From Candidatus Elulimicrobium sp. (GTDB lineage Bacteria > Omnitrophota > Gorgyraeia > Zapsychrales > Fredricksoniimonadaceae), in assembly GCA_020720365.1 (NCBI GenBank), contig DYOU01000004.1:1-42848 (forward strand): a stretch of DNA of 42,848 bases, read 5' to 3'. Both the position numbers and the translations under genes were made by a program. The notes beneath the pieces are model-generated. The model was not told where the DNA came from. It did no database searches and saw only the letters and a list, made by a program, of their open reading frames with translations. Positions 38,006 to 42,848 of the stretch are shown piece by piece. How positions within the stretch are numbered: position 1 is the stretch's first letter; every line of letters begins with the position of its first letter.

Positions 38006-38977
38006 TTATACTAAAGTTTTAATCGTCTCCCGTTCCTCCAGCAACTCCCGTAACGTCACCGCAATTTTCTCTTGTGCAAAACTGTCCTGGGCAAGACCCT
38101 GAACAATCTGCCAATCTTCGCCATCCGAAACCACGGGATACCCAAACATAAGGCCCTGAGCAATACCATAACTGCCATCTGAAACAACCGCCACAGAAAA
38201 ATAATGATTCTTTTCTGTAGGCGTCCTTAATGCGCGAACGGTATCGATAATGGCGTTCGCAGCCGAAGCGGCAGATGATAATCCTCGCGCTTTAATGATC
38301 TCTGCCCCGCGCTTTTGTACCGTTTCAATAAAACACCCCTTCAACCAAGCTTCATCCAGAATCACGTCGCTAACCTTCAAGCCATTAATACAAGCATTCA
38401 TAAAATCGGGAAATTGAGTTGCTGAATGATTTCCCCAAATACCCATGCGGCTGACGGCATTAAAACCAACCCCGGCCTTCAGGGCCAGCTGAGCTGTTGC
38501 GCGATTCTGATCCAACATTGTCATTGCAAAGAAACGGCGTGGATTCAAGTTCTTTGCACATTCTTTCGCAATGAAGGCATTGGTATTACATGGATTCCCC
38601 ACAACCAGGACTCGGCAATCTTTTTTAGCCACCGCCGAAAGAGCCCTGCCCTGCGCAACAAAAACGCCGGCGTTGATCTTCAACAAGTCTCCACGCTCCA
38701 TGCCAGCCTTACGCGGAACACTTCCAACAAGCAAAGCCCAATCAACATCTGCAAAAGCCATTAACGGATCTGATGATAGTGTTACTTTCTTCAACAATGG
38801 AAAAGCGCAATCTTCCAATTCCATCTCAACGCCTTTAAGCGCGCCCAAAGCCGCATCAAGTTCCAGCAGGCTTAATTCCACCGGTGTATTTTTTCCAAAC
38901 ATTTCACCCGATGCGATCCGAAATAATAATGCATAACCGATCTGTCCGGCTGCACCTGTTACAGCGACTTTGATCAT
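38006..38977 (-). CDS. mdh: Malate dehydrogenase
   Basis: [102 protein letters not shown]. Confidence 0.97.
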   Translation of the reverse strand: MIKVAVTGAAGQIGYALLFRIASGEMFGKNTPVELSLLELDAALGALKGVEMELEDCAFPLLKKVTLSSDPLMAFADVDWALLVGSVPRKAGMERGDLLKINAGVFVAQGRALSAVAKKDCRVLVVGNPCNTNAFIAKECAKNLNPRRFFAMTMLDQNRATAQLALKAGVGFNAVSRMGIWGNHSATQFPDFMNACINGLKVSDVILDEAWLKGCFIETVQKRGAEIIKARGLSSAASAANAIIDTVRALRTPTEKNHYFSVAVVSDGSYGIAQGLMFGYPVVSDGEDWQIVQGLAQDSFAQEKIAVTLRELLEERETIKTLV

Positions 38978-39030
38978 ACAGAACTCCTCTTGAGAAGTAT
39001 TTTAAATGATTTTCCGATTTTAAACAAAAA

Positions 39031-39837
39031 CTATTCGAACTTTTTATATTCCGGGAACATGCGCCGTAATCGACCCGGTTCTTTTGGGTCCAGCACAGCA
39101 TAAATAACCTCCTCCTTATCATGTCCTGCCTGCGCCAGAATTTGTCCCCAAGGGCCGACGATCAGGCTTTGCCCCCAACATGGAAATCCCTGTGCATTAA
39201 GCCCTGTTTGATTCGGCGCCAGAACATAACTGAACGTCTCGACAGCTCTTGCCCTGACTAATAATTCCCAATGAGCTTTACCTGTTTCATAAGAGAAAGC
39301 TGCTGGCACGGTAAACAGATTGGCTCCCCGGCTGGCATACCGCTCAAACAATAAGGGGAACCGCACATCAAAACATACCGCCATTCCCAAAATAAATGGC
39401 CCTGCCTTAACCATGGCTGTTTTCTTTCCTGCATAAAACAACTTCTTTTCACAAATCTCTGCCCTTGGTAAACGCAAATGAAAAAGGTTGTTTTTACGGT
39501 ATGCGGCTTTCACACAACCCTCCGGCCCGATCAAAATCGAGGTGTTATAGGCCCTCATGCCATCTCGCGCTTGTTCATAAACAGATCCCAAAAGAATATA
39601 TACCTTATTCTTGCGCGCGACAGCAGAAAACAGTTTTACCGTCGGTCCATCTATCGGTTCAACCACCCTGGCGATCTCTTCACGCGTAGCAAGAGAACCG
39701 CGAAAGTAAAAGTATTCCGGCAAGCAGATCAAAGCCGCTCTTTCCTCAATTGCTTCTTTTGTAAAGGCTAAAGCTCTTCGGACATTGTCAATCTTGTCCG
39801 CGCTACTATTCATTTGAATAACGGCTGTTTTCATCAT
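39031..39837 (-). CDS. Carbon-nitrogen hydrolase (nitrilase superfamily, Nit-like)
   Basis: ALICLPEYFYFRGS (Glu), AAYRKNNLFHLRLP (Lys), GMAVCFDVRFPLLFERYASRGANLFTVPAAF (Cys), GQSLIVGPWGQILAQAG. Confidence 0.93.
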   Translation of the reverse strand: MMKTAVIQMNSSADKIDNVRRALAFTKEAIEERAALICLPEYFYFRGSLATREEIARVVEPIDGPTVKLFSAVARKNKVYILLGSVYEQARDGMRAYNTSILIGPEGCVKAAYRKNNLFHLRLPRAEICEKKLFYAGKKTAMVKAGPFILGMAVCFDVRFPLLFERYASRGANLFTVPAAFSYETGKAHWELLVRARAVETFSYVLAPNQTGLNAQGFPCWGQSLIVGPWGQILAQAGHDKEEVIYAVLDPKEPGRLRRMFPEYKKFE

Positions 39838-39861
39838 TTCTTCATTCCTCAGTAATTCTTC

Positions 39862-39889
39862 TTGACGGAGTTGTTCATAAAAATATAAT
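39862..39889 (+). promoter_or_regulatory. Sigma70-type promoter for tRNA-Glu (TTGACG, 16 nt, TATAAT)
   Basis: TTGACG (39862-39867), N16, TATAAT (39884-39889), 23 bp before the tRNA 5' end. Confidence 0.75.
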
Positions 39890-39912
39890 AGGGTCGCTTT
39901 ACTTGATCTTTT

Positions 39913-39986
39913 GACCCCATCGTCTAGTCTGGTCAGGACGCGAGCTTTTCAAGCTTGCAACGCGGGTTCAAATCCCGCTGGGGTCG
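39913..39986 (+). tRNA. tRNA-Glu (anticodon UUC), CCA not encoded
   Basis: Cloverleaf by hand: acceptor GACCCCA/TGGGGTC, D arm GTCTAGTCTGGTCAGGAC, anticodon arm CGAGC-TTTTCAA-GCTTG, T arm GCGGG-TTCAAAT-CCCGC, discriminator G. Confidence 0.95.
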
Positions 39987-40039
39987 TTATATTATATAAA
40001 ATCTAGGTTGATCGCCTGGATTTTTTATTCTTTATACAT

Positions 40040-40070
40040 AAAAAGACCTGCTTTATCAGCAGGTCTTTTT
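40040..40070. terminator. Bidirectional intrinsic terminator between tRNA-Glu and gyrA
   Basis: AAAAAGACCTGC-tttatca-GCAGGTCTTTTT, perfect 12-bp inverted repeat with T-tracts on both strands. Confidence 0.85.
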
Positions 40071-40094
40071 ACTATAACACAACCTCAACAAAAA

Positions 40095-42563
40095 CTATTC
40101 CGCGACTTCCTCTTCTTCATCGCGTGCGATTACATTGGCGATCGAAGATAAGGTATCGCCATTATCCAGCGAAACAAGTTTTACACCCATGGCACTGCGC
40201 CCTGTTAACCGAACATCTTTAGGAGTACAACGAATGATCGACCCCTGCTTTGTAACAGCCATCATCTCATCATCCTCATGAACTGTAAGGACTCCTACCA
40301 CAAACCCATTCTTCTCGGTACACTTCAGGTTAATGATCCCCTTGCCGCCGCGCGACTGGATCCGGTAATCTTCAAATTTAGACCGCTTCGCAAAACCAAG
40401 CGAAGAACATGTTAATAGCGTATTCCCTGTCTTATCCACATCCGGCGGAAACACGATCATCCCGACAACAAAATCATCCTTCGCCAGGCTGATCCCGCGC
40501 ACCCCCATGGCAGAACGCCCCGTATCACGGATCTGCGTATCCAAAAACCGCAATGACTGACCATTTTTGGTTGCCAACAAAACATTCTGCTTTCCTGCGA
40601 TCAACGAAACTCCGATCAGGTCATCTCCAGCTTCAAGGGTAATACCAATAATCCCCCCTTTACGCGGATTGCTATAAGCCGACAGCTTCGTCTTTTTGAT
40701 GGTTCCTTTGGCTGTAGCCATGATCAGCGACTGCTCATCATTAAACTCTTTTACCGCCACGATCGCCCGAATGCTTTCATCATTCGCAAAAGAAAGCAAA
40801 TTCACAATAGCCTTCCCCTTCGCCTGGCGCGAGGCTACCGGGATCTCATACACTTTCAGCCAACGAACGATACCTTTATTAGAAAAGATCAAAAGATAAT
40901 CTTTAGATGATGCCACAAAAAGCCGCTCCACAAAATCTTCTTCTTTTGTGGTCATTCCGGTCACACCTTTACCGCCGCGTTTTTGTTTCCGATAAGCGTG
41001 CACCGGTGTCCGTTTGATATATCCGGTATTTGTAATGGTGATCGCCATGTCTTCTTCAGCAATGAGATCTTCCATTTCAATTTCTTCAGCATTACCAGCG
41101 ATCTCGGTACGGCGCTCATCACCAAATTTAGCCTTAAGATCAGCTAATTCCTTCTTGATGATCGCATCCACACGCTTGGGATCGGCTAAAATAGCCCGAT
41201 ACTCATCAATTGCTTTTAATAACTCTTGATACTCCTGCTCAATTTTATCTCGCTCCAAGCCCGTCAACTTTTGCAGCTGCATTTCCAGAATAGCCTGTGC
41301 CTGGATCTCGGTCAGGCCGAACTTTTTCATTAACGCGATCTTGGCTTCAGGAGTTGATGCCGACTTGCGAATAGTTGAAATAATTTCATCAATATTATTA
41401 AGAGCGATCTTTAACCCTTCAAGGATATGCGCCCGCCTTAACGCTTTATCCAGGTCATGCTGCGTACGACGTCTGACAACGATCCTGCGATGCTCAATAT
41501 AATGCGCCATCAATTGTTTCAGGTTGAGCACGCGCGGATGATTGTTCACAAGCGCCAGATTGATAATACCGAACGTTGTTTCAAGCTGTGTATGCTTGAA
41601 CAGGTAATTCAAAACGATCTGCGCTTCCACATCCCGGCGCAGTTCAATAACAACCCGGATCCCGTCTTTATCGGATTCATCACGAATATCCGTTATGCCG
41701 TCAACGCTCTTGTTTTGCACAAGATCAGCGATATTCGCTACCAGATTAGCCTTGTTCACCTGATACGGCAATTCCGTAATAATAATAAAATCTTTGCCAT
41801 TCTTCTGCTTTTCAATAGCGGCCCGAGCTCGCAAGATGATCTTGCCGCGCCCGGTCGTATAAGCATCCTTAATGCCTTCACGCCCGCAGATGATCCCGGA
41901 CGTTGGAAAATCCGGCCCGGTCACAAATTTAGTAAGGTCTTTTATTTCCGCTTCAGGATTATCGATCAAATACACGATCCCGTTCACGATCTCCGTCAAA
42001 TTATGCGGCGCCATATTCGTTGCCATACCAACCGCAATACCGCTGGACCCGTTCACGAGAAGATTCGGCAGGATAGACGGCAGGATCACCGGCTCTTCAA
42101 GCGTCGAATCAAAGTTTGGAGCAAACTCAACGGTTTCCTTATCAATATCCGCCATGACCGCTTCTGCGATCGACGCCATTCTAGCTTCGGTATAACGCAT
42201 TGCCGCCGCAGAATCGCCGTCGATCGAACCAAAGTTTCCCTGACCGTCGACCAATGGATAGCGCAGAGAGAAACTCTGCACCATACGCACCATCGTATCG
42301 TAAACAGCCGTATCACCATGAGGATGGTATTTACCTAACACTTCACCAACGATACGCGCGCTTTTCTTATACGCCTTGTTATGCTCTAAATGCAGTTCCT
42401 TCATGGCAAAAAGCACGCGCCGGTGTACCGGCTTCAACCCATCGCGGACATCCGGTAAGGCTCGGCCCACAATAACGCTCATGGAATACGCCAAATACGA
42501 ACGCCGCATTTCTTCTTCGATCGGAACAGGAATAATTCTTTCTTTTTTAGTAAAGTCTTTCAT
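40095..42563 (-). CDS. gyrA: DNA gyrase subunit A
   Basis: [74 protein letters not shown] and C-terminal beta-pinwheel with GyrA-box-like [12 protein letters not shown]. Confidence 0.98.
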   Translation of the reverse strand: MKDFTKKERIIPVPIEEEMRRSYLAYSMSVIVGRALPDVRDGLKPVHRRVLFAMKELHLEHNKAYKKSARIVGEVLGKYHPHGDTAVYDTMVRMVQSFSLRYPLVDGQGNFGSIDGDSAAAMRYTEARMASIAEAVMADIDKETVEFAPNFDSTLEEPVILPSILPNLLVNGSSGIAVGMATNMAPHNLTEIVNGIVYLIDNPEAEIKDLTKFVTGPDFPTSGIICGREGIKDAYTTGRGKIILRARAAIEKQKNGKDFIIITELPYQVNKANLVANIADLVQNKSVDGITDIRDESDKDGIRVVIELRRDVEAQIVLNYLFKHTQLETTFGIINLALVNNHPRVLNLKQLMAHYIEHRRIVVRRRTQHDLDKALRRAHILEGLKIALNNIDEIISTIRKSASTPEAKIALMKKFGLTEIQAQAILEMQLQKLTGLERDKIEQEYQELLKAIDEYRAILADPKRVDAIIKKELADLKAKFGDERRTEIAGNAEEIEMEDLIAEEDMAITITNTGYIKRTPVHAYRKQKRGGKGVTGMTTKEEDFVERLFVASSKDYLLIFSNKGIVRWLKVYEIPVASRQAKGKAIVNLLSFANDESIRAIVAVKEFNDEQSLIMATAKGTIKKTKLSAYSNPRKGGIIGITLEAGDDLIGVSLIAGKQNVLLATKNGQSLRFLDTQIRDTGRSAMGVRGISLAKDDFVVGMIVFPPDVDKTGNTLLTCSSLGFAKRSKFEDYRIQSRGGKGIINLKCTEKNGFVVGVLTVHEDDEMMAVTKQGSIIRCTPKDVRLTGRSAMGVKLVSLDNGDTLSSIANVIARDEEEEVAE

Positions 42564-42611
42564 CGATCCTTTGCCTTTTTCCTAAGATTCCAGGGACAAT
42601 ATTATTAATGA

Positions 42612-42848
42612 TCAAATATCCAGATCTCTCACCGTATGAGCATTTACTTCAATAAACTCACGGCGAGGAGCTACTTCATCACCCATCAGGATTGTGAATG
42701 TTTTATCCGCTTCAACGGCATCCTCCAACGCAACCTGAAGCAATGTACGATGATCAGGATCCATAGTCGTATCCCATAACTGACGAGGATTCATTTCACC
42801 GAGACCTTTATACCGCTGTATATGCATACCTTTTTGCGCATATTCTTT
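42612..42848 (-). CDS. gyrB: DNA gyrase subunit B, C-terminal fragment (runs off the window end)
   Basis: [78 protein letters not shown], the conserved GyrB C-terminus. Open to the window edge. Confidence 0.96.
   Translation of the reverse strand, partial: KEYAQKGMHIQRYKGLGEMNPRQLWDTTMDPDHRTLLQVALEDAVEADKTFTILMGDEVAPRREFIEVNAHTVRDLDI

Noticed and set aside
41457-42338. 293-aa plus-strand ORF inside gyrA, and similar antisense ORFs (e.g. 8494-9051, 18062-18673, 31063-31680)
   Set aside because: Antisense shadows of highly conserved genes (gyrA, glnN, ppk1, ilvD), with no domain evidence.
1-42848. CRISPR arrays, transposases, integrases, phage genes, toxin-antitoxin or defence islands
   Set aside because: No regularly spaced repeats or corresponding protein motifs seen. 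Nearly all the sequence is accounted for by housekeeping or metabolic genes.

Overview
The 42.8 kb window looks like an ordinary bacterial chromosome segment. Almost every gene is on the minus strand, with one clear protein gene on plus. I saw no rRNA, CRISPR array, IS element or prophage. It contains five blocks: (1) nitrogen/glutamine genes: gltB (truncated by the window start), a GT2 glycosyltransferase, nadE, a class I amidotransferase, type III glutamine synthetase, a GAF-GAF-ANTAR protein and a peptidoglycan-binding lipoprotein; (2) a plus-strand GT-C/TPR membrane protein and an intergenic region that looks like a structured RNA; (3) a tightly packed polyphosphate + glycogen block: ROK kinase fused to an Mth938-like domain, metallophosphoesterase-HD, CHAD, PPK1, Ppx/GppA-HD, GH57, DUF4139, GlgB, a DUF2934 protein and GlgP; (4) ilvD, DUF192 and a partial Tad/Flp locus with a TadZ/CpaE-CpaF fusion, a secretin-TonB_C fusion, CpaB and a parvulin PPIase; (5) mdh, a nitrilase-family gene, tRNA-Glu(UUC), gyrA and the 3' end of gyrB. 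The best candidates for something undescribed are: a glnN leader with a sigma70-type promoter, an A..G.. hexaloop hairpin overlapping an intrinsic terminator, and an ANTAR-protein gene directly upstream; the co-organised polyP/glycogen block with a metallophosphoesterase fused to a Ppx-type HD domain; the ROK-Mth938 fusion; the two Tad fusions; and the orphan structured intergenic region at about 13.5-13.73 kb. All family assignments come from reading motifs by eye. No database search was run.
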